From: an uncultured Granulosicoccaceae bacterium
GTDB taxonomy: Bacteria; Pseudomonadota; Gammaproteobacteria; Granulosicoccales; Granulosicoccaceae
Direction of reading: 5' to 3'
Assembly: GCA_937951695.1 (NCBI GenBank)
Contig: CALFBL010000082.1
Location: 1 to 14,339 of the forward strand
DNA length: 14,339 nucleotides
This document shows positions 6,541 through 13,890 of this stretch, in pieces. Position 1 is the first letter of the stretch; each line of letters begins with the position of its first letter. The position numbers and the translations under genes were made by a program. Below the pieces are notes generated by a model. It was not told the DNA's origin. It did no database searches and was given only the letters and a program-made list of their open reading frames with translations.

Positions 6541-9500
6541 ATGCAGGCCATCATCAACGCAGCCTTTGATCGCAGTCGCACGGTCTTTCTGGCGCTATTG
6601 TTTTTGATTGTCGCCGGCAGCATTGCGTATAACAGCATTCCCAAGGAAATGGAACCCGACGTTCCTATCCCGATTATCTATGTGTCTCTATCGCTCGATG
6701 GTATCTCGCCCAAAGACGCCGAGCGTCTGTTGGTCAGACCCATGGAGAAAGAGCTGCAAAGCACCGATGGATTAAAAGACATGTCTAGTACAGCGTCTGA
6801 AAGCCACGCTTCGGTGCTGCTGCAGTTCAGCGCAGGCTTCGACAGCGAACAAGCGCTATTGGATGTTCGGGAAAAAGTCGATCGAGCCAAAAGCGAACTG
6901 CCAACCGCTGCGGACGAACCTACCGTTAATGAGGTTAACGTTGCCCTCTTCCCCGTACTCAGCGTCAGTCTGTCGGGGAACTTGCCAGAGAGAACTCTGG
7001 TGGGCATCGCACGAGACCTAAAAGACAAATTGGAAGCCTTACCCGGCGTTCTGGAAGCCGGTGTAGCCGGTGAGCGTGAAGAAGTTCTGGAGATCGTGGT
7101 CGATCCAGTGGTGCTGGAAACGTACAGTGTCGATTTTGACCAACTGTTCTCGCTAATTAATCAGAACAATCTTCTGATTGCGGCTGGCGCGATCGATACC
7201 GGTGCGGGCCGTATGGTGTTGAAGGTGCCGGGCGTTATCGAGAACATTAACGATGTATTGTCGCTACCGGTAAAAGTCGACGGTGAACGGGTTGTTACCT
7301 TTGGTGATGTGGCCCAGGTGCGCCGAACATTTAAAGACCCGAAGAGCTTTGCCCGTTTAAATGGTTCTCCCACGTTGGTGCTGGAGATCTCCAAACGCAT
7401 TGGCGCCAACGTTATCAGCACCATCGATGATGTGCGAGAGATTATCGAAGCTGAACAAGCGCTGTTTCCAACCAGCCTGAAAGTTCGCTACCACCAGGAT
7501 AAAGCGAAAGAGACTCGCACGATGCTCACAGACCTGCAGAACAATGTGGTGTCTGGCATCGTGTTGGTGATGATCGTTATTATGGCGGCGTTGGGTTTTC
7601 GCTCGGCATTGTTGGTTGGCATTGCCATACCGGGTTCGTTTCTGGCTGGCATATTCGTCATCAACCTCATGGGCTTCACCATGAATGTGGTGGTGTTGTT
7701 TAGTTTGATTCTGGTGGTCGGCATGCTGGTCGACGGTGCCATTATCGTCACAGAACTGGCCGATAGAAACATAGAAGACGGCATGGCCAAAGCCGATGCG
7801 TATCGCTTAGCCGCACAGCGCATGGCGTGGCCAATTACCGCCTCTACCTTTACCACCATTGCGGTGTTCATGCCGCTGTTGTTCTGGCCCGGTGTTATCG
7901 GGCAATTTATGAAGTACATGCCAATTACCGTCATCACTTGTTTGCTCGCATCTTTGGCGATGGCCTTGGTGTTTATCCCGGTGATCGGTAAATTCATTGG
8001 TCGTAGCCCTGAACCGAAAACACAAAAACATACGGACGAGCCCGACGCCAAAGCGGCATTGAAGCGGATTTTGCAGAACCCGGATATGGCCTCTCAAGCT
8101 GGACAGATTTCCGCGCACGACATACACAACGGCACTACCGGTCTGAAGAGCACTTATCTTAGGTTTCTACACGCGCTGCTCAAAGCCCCGGTTATTACGT
8201 TTTTGGGTGTACTCAGCTTCACTATCGTGACCTACATCGTCTACGGCGTCTTGGGGCGCGGTGTTGAATTTTTCCCAGACATCGAGCCTGAGTCCATGGC
8301 GGTTCAAGTCTACGCGCGAGGCGATTTATCCATCTACGAACGGGACGCCATCATGCGAAAAGTGGAGTCTTACGTTATCGATCAAGAGGGTATAAAAACG
8401 ATATACGCCAAAACCGGTGCCAGCGGTGGCGGGCTGATCAGCGCAGCTGCCGATCAGATTGGCACCATAACGCTGGAACTCGACCCGTGGGACACCCGCG
8501 ACAAAGCGGCCACGATCATCGAGGAATTGCGTGAAAAAACCTCAGACATACCGGGGATACTACTGGAATTTGCAAAAAATGAAGGCGGCCCAGGTGGCGG
8601 CGGTAAACCCATTAACATTCAGGTCAGCGCACTCGATGACAAAAAGCGCGATGAGGCGGTGGTATATCTCAGAGGCCTAATGAAAAAAGTGGGCGGCTTT
8701 GTCGACATCAGCGACAACCGCGCCCTGCCCGGTATCGATTGGCAACTGGAAGTGGACAGAGAACAAGCCGCACGGAACGGTGTGGACATTGCCATGATCG
8801 GCAACGCGGTGCAATTGATCACCAGTGGCGTCAGGGTGGCGGGCTATCGGCCCGATGATGCCACCGATGAACTCGACATCCGCGTACGATATCCCGCCGA
8901 GTACCGTAACCTTGAACAGATTGAAAACCTGCGCATCGGTACACCCCGTGGCATGGTTCCTCTGAGCAACTTTGTATCCATAAAACCGGTGCCGAAAACG
9001 GGAACCATCACACGCGTAGACACCCAACGGGTAGTCACTGTTGAAGCGAATATGGCGGAAGGGTTCATACCCGATACACAATTAAAACTGCTGCAGCAGG
9101 AACTGCTCGATGGGCCCAAAGATCCAGATGTGACCATCAGTTTTAAAGGCGAGGCAGAAGAACAACAAGAAGCAGGCATATTCCTTGGCACCGCTTTTTT
9201 AACCGCCATTTTCCTGATGATGATCATACTGGTGACCCAGTTCAACAGCCTGTACCACGCCACGCTGATTCTCAGTGCCATTCTGTTTTCAACCTCCGGT
9301 GTGTTGATCGGTCTTATGGTGGCCAAGCAAACGTTTGGGGTGGTGATGGTCGGTATCGGCATCATCGCTTTGGCGGGCATTGTGGTGAACAACAATATCG
9401 TATTAATCGACACCTACAACCGGTTCAGAGCATCGGGCGCTACCGCCATAGATGCGGCACTGTTAACCGGCGCGGTGCGCGCAAGACCGGTATTTCTAAC

Positions 9501-9771
9501 CGCTATTACCACCATCCTCGGGCTCTTGCCCATGGTTTTGTCCATGAACATTAACCTGCTCGATCGAAGTATCACCTTCGGCGCACCGTCAACAATGTGG
9601 TGGACCCAACTGGCCAGCGCCATAGCCGGCGGGCTGGCGTTTACCACCCTGCTGACGCTGTTTCTCACGCCGTGTTTGCTGGTGCTGGGAGCCAAGGTTA
9701 CCGCGTCGAGAAAAATTCGCAAAATGAAAAAGCACCAAAAGCGGCAAGCTGGTGTAACGACGGCAACTTAG
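6541..9771 (+). CDS. RND-family efflux permease (AcrB/HAE1-like superfamily)
   Basis: At 1076 residues it has full RND length and architecture: TM1 at about 13-31, a large periplasmic porter loop, TM2-TM6 at about 337-485, a cytoplasmic linker, TM7 at about 551-572, a second porter loop, then TM8-TM12 to about 1050. Recognisable segments include IPKEMEPDVPIP (33-44), GFTMNVVVLFSLILVVGMLVD (378-398) and FFPDIEPE after TM7. In TM4 the AcrB-type Asp-Asp pair is Asp398-Gly399, with Glu405 conserved. In TM10 the AcrB Lys position is Asn950 (GIVVNNNIVLID, 946-957). It therefore belongs to a divergent branch rather than classical AcrB. It is probably a proton-driven exporter, substrate unknown. Translation follows the adaptor stop after 4 nt. 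No TolC-like gene is in the window. Confidence 0.93.
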   Translation: MQAIINAAFDRSRTVFLALLFLIVAGSIAYNSIPKEMEPDVPIPIIYVSLSLDGISPKDAERLLVRPMEKELQSTDGLKDMSSTASESHASVLLQFSAGFDSEQALLDVREKVDRAKSELPTAADEPTVNEVNVALFPVLSVSLSGNLPERTLVGIARDLKDKLEALPGVLEAGVAGEREEVLEIVVDPVVLETYSVDFDQLFSLINQNNLLIAAGAIDTGAGRMVLKVPGVIENINDVLSLPVKVDGERVVTFGDVAQVRRTFKDPKSFARLNGSPTLVLEISKRIGANVISTIDDVREIIEAEQALFPTSLKVRYHQDKAKETRTMLTDLQNNVVSGIVLVMIVIMAALGFRSALLVGIAIPGSFLAGIFVINLMGFTMNVVVLFSLILVVGMLVDGAIIVTELADRNIEDGMAKADAYRLAAQRMAWPITASTFTTIAVFMPLLFWPGVIGQFMKYMPITVITCLLASLAMALVFIPVIGKFIGRSPEPKTQKHTDEPDAKAALKRILQNPDMASQAGQISAHDIHNGTTGLKSTYLRFLHALLKAPVITFLGVLSFTIVTYIVYGVLGRGVEFFPDIEPESMAVQVYARGDLSIYERDAIMRKVESYVIDQEGIKTIYAKTGASGGGLISAAADQIGTITLELDPWDTRDKAATIIEELREKTSDIPGILLEFAKNEGGPGGGGKPINIQVSALDDKKRDEAVVYLRGLMKKVGGFVDISDNRALPGIDWQLEVDREQAARNGVDIAMIGNAVQLITSGVRVAGYRPDDATDELDIRVRYPAEYRNLEQIENLRIGTPRGMVPLSNFVSIKPVPKTGTITRVDTQRVVTVEANMAEGFIPDTQLKLLQQELLDGPKDPDVTISFKGEAEEQQEAGIFLGTAFLTAIFLMMIILVTQFNSLYHATLILSAILFSTSGVLIGLMVAKQTFGVVMVGIGIIALAGIVVNNNIVLIDTYNRFRASGATAIDAALLTGAVRARPVFLTAITTILGLLPMVLSMNINLLDRSITFGAPSTMWWTQLASAIAGGLAFTTLLTLFLTPCLLVLGAKVTASRKIRKMKKHQKRQAGVTTAT

Positions 9772-9797
9772 GTTTTTATTTGCGGGCCTTGATAACG

Positions 9798-9926
9798 ATG
9801 AAATCGAAACACCTGATTCCATTTTTCTCCGTTTTAACAATGCTCAGCACTGGCGAAGGTAGCGGGCCTGGACCCAACGTGGGACTGGCGAACAATCAAC
9901 CAATCTCAGAGGGTTGTGGGTTTTAA
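9798..9926 (+). CDS. Possible small ORF (42 aa) or degraded gene end after the RND operon
   Basis: An ATG 26 nt past the permease stop opens a 42-codon frame. It has a basic start (MKSKH), a short hydrophobic stretch (LIPFFSVLTML) and a Gly/Pro/Asn-rich tail ending in SEGCGF. It has no SD and I recognise no family. It could be a tiny secreted peptide or a remnant. Evidence for expression is weak. Confidence 0.2.
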   Translation: MKSKHLIPFFSVLTMLSTGEGSGPGPNVGLANNQPISEGCGF

Positions 9927-9955
9927 GCGTGTAAGGCGAATTTGAGCGCAGATCT

Positions 9956-10852
9956 TTAAGCTGGTGCCCGCACATATTGCCGCCAATTGTGCTGCTCCCT
10001 AAAACCCAATACGTCGCGAACTTTTTTGTTGGAAAACAACGCTTCGTGCCCTTCCAGCTCGCGAGTGAATGGCACACCCGGAAAATATTGTTCAGCCAGT
10101 TCCTTGCTCGGTATGCAAGCGCCGTTATGATCATTAGCCGCATTGAACACTTGAAACCCAAGGCCATTTTTTTGTAGGCACAAATCCACTATCTGGCCTA
10201 AATCGCGTGCATCCATGTAATTAAATGCACTGCGTCGGCGAACTTCCGGATGCTCAAAATAATGCGGGAACAGCGTTTCGTATTCGTGCGGCTCTACCAC
10301 ATTCCCGATACGCAAGGCATAGATGTCGTAGCCTGATCGCCGTTGAAACGTGCGCGCTGTCTTTTCGTTAACCACCTTTGACAGACCGTAGCTGTCCATA
10401 GGGTCAATGTCGTAATCTTCTTCGAGCGGTAAAGAATTTGGGTCGGTCAATCCATCTGAAAAACAAATACCGTAGGTCGTTTCAGACGAGGCAATGACAA
10501 TTTTCTCTATGCCAAGCTTAACGGCCGCTTCAATGACGTTATAGGTTCCCATCGTATTGACCCGAAATGTTTCGTTGTCGGGATTGATTAGAATTCTGGG
10601 TACCGCTGCGAAGTGCACCACCGCATCGAACATGGGCACACCGTTTCCCAGTTCGAGCTCTTCAAAGCCTGCGTAGGAAGTCATTGCGTTGAACATTTGG
10701 CCTGAGTCTGTGATATCCGCAATTAAATCAGGAACACGTGGGTCTCCCAAAGGCACTAAATCAACATTCATGATCTGATGATCCTGCCCGAGTAAATAGG
10801 AAATGACGTGTTTACCCGCTTTACCGGAACCACCTGTAAACAAAATTCGCAT
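9956..10852 (-). CDS. NAD-dependent epimerase/dehydratase (extended SDR family)
   Basis: From the ATG at 10852 the protein has 298 residues; a TTG two codons upstream is a less likely start. The Rossmann motif GGSGKAG (7-13) binds NAD(P). VDL (30-32) ends beta-2, HFAAVP (80-85) is the conserved beta-4 segment, SSETTYG (122-128) carries the catalytic Ser/Thr, and the active-site YGLSK gives Tyr155 and Lys159. RIGNVVEP (181-188) and FNYMDARDLGQ (210-220) are typical of sugar-nucleotide or uronate-type extended SDRs. The substrate is not clear; UDP-sugar epimerase and uronate-dehydrogenase-like activities both fit. It follows the SAF-domain oxidoreductase gene by 57 nt on the same strand, so the two probably form an operon. 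Confidence 0.88.
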   Translation of the reverse strand: MRILFTGGSGKAGKHVISYLLGQDHQIMNVDLVPLGDPRVPDLIADITDSGQMFNAMTSYAGFEELELGNGVPMFDAVVHFAAVPRILINPDNETFRVNTMGTYNVIEAAVKLGIEKIVIASSETTYGICFSDGLTDPNSLPLEEDYDIDPMDSYGLSKVVNEKTARTFQRRSGYDIYALRIGNVVEPHEYETLFPHYFEHPEVRRRSAFNYMDARDLGQIVDLCLQKNGLGFQVFNAANDHNGACIPSKELAEQYFPGVPFTRELEGHEALFSNKKVRDVLGFREQHNWRQYVRAPA

Positions 10853-10909
10853 AGTCAATAATCCGCTAAATCGATGTCAAATTTGATGCTCGAGCCGACA
10901 CCGCTGTCG

Positions 10910-12214
10910 TCACTGAAAGTTCGCCTCCATCTGACGACGAATCTGCACAGCATCGAGTGAGTCATCCACCTCTACATCGAGCCAGCCCACCGGCTCATTG
11001 GTCGCTATGGCTCGTTTAAGCTTCACCCGATGCGCCAGCCCAATAGGCAGGGCACCGATCTGGCGTGATGTGGCCGCAGGATACAGTTTTCCCCAGACGG
11101 TGTGGCCACCCTCTCCATCCAGAATTTCACCCGCTACCAGATCACGCTTGGCTGTCGCGACCACATCGGCGTTGAAACCGGCGGTCGAACCGGTCGGAAG
11201 ATTCAGTAACGCGGCCGACAAAATTGACACGTTAAGCTCAAGACCAATCAAGTGGAAGGGCTTATACATCGCCGAGTATCGACCACTGGCGTCGGTGTTC
11301 ATCCCGTATTGACGAAAACACGCCGCCGCATAGTCGTTAGGTGCTTCAATCACGACATACACACCCCATCTAAGATCTTTGAACACGGGGCGACCATCGC
11401 GCTCGATCGAAGACACCACCTCCACCTGGCCTTTTTTCTCAAGTTGTCCACCTTCCTCTGCCGGGCGTAATACATGCGCAAGATCATCCATGCCGGCCGG
11501 CGGGAACAACAGCCCGTCAGACGGCGACGCAAGCCCCGTTGCGTTGGCAATCGCCGCCATCTCAAGTGCTGACTTGGTGCCATCGAGAAAACTGTTGAAC
11601 ATCTGCGCATTCATCCCAGCGCTAGCGGCCTCATCTGCTGTCAGTCCGTAGTGGTCCCAAACCGTGTCGGGCGTCGATGCGTGATAGGCCGGTAGATACT
11701 TTGTGCCTTTTCCTGCAGCCACCACCTCAAACCCCGTTGATCGTGCCCATTCAACCAACTCGCACGTCAAGGCAGGTTGGTCCCCGTAAGCCATCGAGTA
11801 CACGACCCCGGCACAACGAGCCTCTTCGGCCAGTAACGCCCCGGCCAATACATCCGCTTCGACGTTGACCATCACCACATGGCGTCCCTGAGCAATCGCG
11901 GCCCGAGCGTGGACGAGTCCCACGACAGGGTTACCAGTTGCCTCCACAACCACGTCAATGGCCTCGTTCTGTAACATGCTCACGGCATCGTCGACAAACT
12001 TTGTCTGCTCGATAAGCTCATCTGGCCAACCGACCGCCTTACACGACTTGCGAGCGTGCGAAGGATCCAGATCAGCAATGACTGACACCCTCAGCCCAGG
12101 TGTGGTGGGCACTTGCGACAAGAACATTGAACCAAACTTCCCAGCCCCGATCAACCCAACTCGCACCGGTGTGCCAGCCGCGGCGCGCGCCAATAGGTCC
12201 TTGTGTATGTACAT
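10910..12214 (-). CDS. NAD(P)-binding oxidoreductase with C-terminal SAF domain (COG4091-type homoserine-dehydrogenase-like protein)
   Basis: The 434-residue protein starts with a Rossmann fold: VRVGLIGAGKFGSMF (17-31), VIADLD (45-50) and DVVVEATGNP (87-96). The middle region contains MVNVEAD (115-121) and AAGKGTKYLPAYH (166-178), as in homoserine-dehydrogenase-like catalytic domains. The C-terminus (about 345-418) is a SAF-like domain with AKRDLVAGEILDGEGG and LPIGLAHRVKLKRAI, the signature of this group. SAF domains often lead automated pipelines to misname such proteins FlgA. The true substrate is unknown to me; a hydroxy-acid or polyol-derived intermediate is an inference. The start is supported by GAGAGA about 6 nt upstream. 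It is the first gene of a likely operon with the epimerase. Confidence 0.85.
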   Translation of the reverse strand: MYIHKDLLARAAAGTPVRVGLIGAGKFGSMFLSQVPTTPGLRVSVIADLDPSHARKSCKAVGWPDELIEQTKFVDDAVSMLQNEAIDVVVEATGNPVVGLVHARAAIAQGRHVVMVNVEADVLAGALLAEEARCAGVVYSMAYGDQPALTCELVEWARSTGFEVVAAGKGTKYLPAYHASTPDTVWDHYGLTADEAASAGMNAQMFNSFLDGTKSALEMAAIANATGLASPSDGLLFPPAGMDDLAHVLRPAEEGGQLEKKGQVEVVSSIERDGRPVFKDLRWGVYVVIEAPNDYAAACFRQYGMNTDASGRYSAMYKPFHLIGLELNVSILSAALLNLPTGSTAGFNADVVATAKRDLVAGEILDGEGGHTVWGKLYPAATSRQIGALPIGLAHRVKLKRAIATNEPVGWLDVEVDDSLDAVQIRRQMEANFQ

Positions 12215-12252
12215 CGGATTCTCTCTCGGGGTTTTTTCACTTGACGACGGGG

Positions 12253-12262
12253 ATACACGTAT
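12253..12262. promoter_or_regulatory. Operator-like inverted repeat ATAC-AC-GTAT
   Basis: A short dyad (ATAC, 2 nt, GTAT) lies 39 nt upstream of the SAF oxidoreductase start and just downstream of its predicted transcription start. The location suits a repressor site such as a GntR-type operator, but the arms are only 4 bp. Confidence 0.2.
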
Positions 12263-12276
12263 GGCGTTCTAATTTC

Positions 12277-12305
12277 AGAATGCACAAGGTGTACGATATT
12301 GTCAA
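12277..12305 (-). promoter_or_regulatory. Candidate sigma70 promoter for the oxidoreductase/epimerase operon
   Basis: On the minus strand a perfect TTGACA (12305 to 12300) is followed by a 17-nt spacer and CATTCT (12282 to 12277, three of six matches to TATAAT). The predicted start near 12270 gives a leader of about 55 nt before the ATG at 12214. The strong -35 with a weak -10 suggests an activator-dependent or regulated promoter (inference). Confidence 0.38.
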
Positions 12306-12377
12306 CGAATGGCCCACTAATGACCGGCAATACCCTACGCTGTGTACAGAGGTGTCAATCACAAACATGACAACGGG

Positions 12378-12467
12378 ATGAAAAAATGGATTACACGATG
12401 GGGTTTCACGAAACGGCGGAAAAGATCAAATAGTAAGTTAGGCGCCACCAGCAATAAGAGACGATAA
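12378..12467 (+). CDS. Possible 29-codon very basic mini-ORF directly upstream of the GspD-like gene
   Basis: An ATG at 12378 (MKKWITRWGFTKRRKRS, then NSKLGATSNKRR) opens a frame whose TAA (12465-12467) ends 1 nt before the ATG of the GspD N0-N1 gene. Eleven of 29 residues are Lys or Arg. There is no clear SD. Overlapping it in another frame is a 15-codon ORF (12386-12433), so the choice is uncertain. The abutting stop and start is what a translationally coupled leader would look like, but chance cannot be excluded. Confidence 0.22.
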   Translation: MKKWITRWGFTKRRKRSNSKLGATSNKRR

Positions 12468-12468
12468 A

Positions 12469-13035
12469 ATGGCTTCAAATTATCTTAAGGTTGTAGCGTT
12501 TTCGACAACGGTTGGCGTATTGTCCTTACAAAAAGCCGCCGCTCAGGATAACTCCGAAGAACTGTTCAAGCTTAATCTGGAAAACGTAAGCATACAATTC
12601 TTGATAGAAACCGTCGCCACTCGCACGGGAAAGACTTTCATTGTCGATCCCCGAGTGAAAGCGACCATCAATATCGTTTCGGCAGAACCATTGAGTTCCG
12701 ATAGGCTCTACGAATTGTTTCTCTCTGTCCTCGAAGTCCATGGGTACGCCGCCGTGCAGGTCGGATCAGTCACCAAAATAGTTCCGTCCTCAGTGGGTGT
12801 ACAAAGCTCGATACCGCTGCTCGATGAGCACTCTAGTTCTGGCGACCAACTGGTCAGTCGTGTAATTCAATTGAATACGATCTCTGCTGTGGAAATAGTC
12901 GAGACGCTAAGACCTCTGTTTCCAGACTATGCAAGTATCACCGCCGAGAGTACCGGTAATAACGTGGTAGTCACTGATCGTGCAGCTAATGTGGACAAAT
13001 TAATCGAACTGATCGTTCTGATGGACAATCAATAA
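12469..13035 (+). CDS. Solo GspD N0-N1 domain protein (truncated or stand-alone secretin periplasmic region)
   Basis: The 188-residue protein has a signal peptide (1-25, ending KAAAQ). It is followed by an N0 domain at about 32-106: FKLNLENVSIQFLIETVA, then KTFIVDPRVKATINIVS, then ELFLSVLEVHGYAAV. An N1 (secretin_N) domain follows at about 127-187: QLVSRVIQLNTISAVEIVE, then LRPLFPDYASITAE, then NNVVVTDRAANVDKLIELI. Both match the start of GspD, the outer-membrane secretin of type II secretion, which is usually about 650 residues. Here the frame stops cleanly at the end of N1, and no N2, N3 or secretin barrel is encoded. A convergent unrelated gene begins 21 nt downstream. It could bind GspC-like or substrate proteins in the periplasm, or be a truncated paralogue. 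No other gsp genes are in the window. Confidence 0.8.
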   Translation: MASNYLKVVAFSTTVGVLSLQKAAAQDNSEELFKLNLENVSIQFLIETVATRTGKTFIVDPRVKATINIVSAEPLSSDRLYELFLSVLEVHGYAAVQVGSVTKIVPSSVGVQSSIPLLDEHSSSGDQLVSRVIQLNTISAVEIVETLRPLFPDYASITAESTGNNVVVTDRAANVDKLIELIVLMDNQ

Positions 13036-13056
13036 TTTTTGCTCGACCGAATAGGT

Positions 13057-13647
13057 TTACAACGTCTCCTGCAAGTCTATTTTACCGTCGAGATATTCTG
13101 TTAACGCTTCAGCCTGAATAAACTCGATATCGTGTTCGTGGGCATACTCCAGAGCATTTTTAGAAATCTCGCCTAGGGTCACATAAAGGTATCCAGTTAC
13201 TTTATGTTTTTCGCCAGCAACGGTGAGTTTTTTTAATGGTTCAATACCCGTATTCGCCGCTTTGAATCGTTTGCAACTCAACAAAAATTTGTGCTTGCCT
13301 CGTTCCAGCTCTAATTCGGCCGCATCACCTTTGAACGGCGTAACATCAAAGTTCAATTTCTCATAATTGGCAGCGATTTTTTTTGCCAGCACGCTCGCGG
13401 TCATCGTACGTGCCTCCTGCTGAACTTCCAATATCCGCTTCTGTCTCGGACGCTGCATCTCTCGGTACGCCGAATAGCCCGCTATTGCCATGAACGGCAG
13501 GGCTGCCATGACCCCCAGAATCAGATACTTACCTTCGAACAAAATCACACCAAGGGCTATAATCGCCAGCCCAATCAGGATGCTATACCACCAAGGCGAT
13601 CGCAGTAAGACTGCGAATAAAGACCCCTTGGCCATTTTAAATTCCAT
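13057..13647 (-). CDS. Two-TM membrane protein with C-terminal Mrr-like restriction-endonuclease-fold domain
   Basis: From the ATG at 13647 the protein has 196 residues; a GTG at 13656 and an ATG at 13635 are alternatives. AAGGG about 10 nt upstream favours 13647. Two hydrophobic segments (about 19-36 and 41-60) are followed by a basic stretch (REMQRPRQKR). The cytoplasmic part (about 85-190) matches the Mrr catalytic-domain pattern: LNFDVTPFKGDAAELEL, then KFLLSCKRFK, then GYLYVTLGEISKNALEYA, then DIEFIQAEALTEYL. Candidate active-site residues are Asp108 and Lys126, but the position normally Gln or Glu in the QxK motif is Ser124. A type IV-like DNA-cleaving role is known for Mrr. Here nuclease activity is uncertain because of this substitution and the membrane anchor. 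It is convergent with the GspD-like gene. Confidence 0.75.
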   Translation of the reverse strand: MEFKMAKGSLFAVLLRSPWWYSILIGLAIIALGVILFEGKYLILGVMAALPFMAIAGYSAYREMQRPRQKRILEVQQEARTMTASVLAKKIAANYEKLNFDVTPFKGDAAELELERGKHKFLLSCKRFKAANTGIEPLKKLTVAGEKHKVTGYLYVTLGEISKNALEYAHEHDIEFIQAEALTEYLDGKIDLQETL

Positions 13648-13695
13648 GCTGATCACGCCCTTGATAGAAATCTGACAAAACAGACAATTGATAAT

Positions 13696-13720
13696 TGGGT
13701 CGGTCAGTACAAATGACCCA
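13696..13720. repeat. Inverted repeat TGGGTC-N13-GACCCA upstream of the Mrr-like gene
   Basis: Perfect 6-bp arms are separated by 13 nt, centred about 60 nt upstream of the ATG at 13647. This is an operator-like dyad or a weak hairpin. Confidence 0.35.
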
Positions 13721-13816
13721 GAACGTGGTAATTGTAACGGAGCTTCTACACAGAATGGTGAGATGCCAATAGTTATACTGAGTATTCCTGTTCGCTGAAA
13801 CTGAAAGAGATGGCGA

Positions 13817-13850
13817 TTTGGTTTACATGAATCTTTGGTTTACACGAATC
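13817..13850. repeat. 17-bp tandem direct repeat (two adjacent copies, one mismatch)
   Basis: TTTGGTTTACATGAATC at 13817-13833 is followed without a gap by TTTGGTTTACACGAATC at 13834-13850, so 16 of 17 positions match. It lies in the non-coding region between the Mrr-like gene and the SD-led short ORF at 13902. It could be a tandem regulator site, a duplicated target scar or replication slippage. Confidence 0.8.
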
Positions 13851-13871
13851 GATACTGTGATGCGTTCGATT
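13847..13871. repeat. Inverted repeat AATCGA-N13-TCGATT
   Basis: Perfect 6-bp arms flank a 13-nt spacer and overlap the end of the second tandem-repeat copy. It has the same arm and spacer size as the dyad at 13696-13720, with a different sequence. Confidence 0.3.
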
Positions 13872-13890
13872 GCGATGGTCGGCTAAGTTT

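Noticed and set aside
7488..8051. Long minus-strand ORFs inside the RND permease gene (7488-8051, 8844-9413 and others)
   Set aside because: They are antisense shadows of a strongly conserved coding sequence. Their Met/Ser/Asn-rich composition is typical of reverse-complement reading of TM codons.
9902..9930. CAACC...GGTTG stem as a terminator between the RND and epimerase operons
   Set aside because: Only 5 bp with a 10-nt loop and no proper T-run on either strand.
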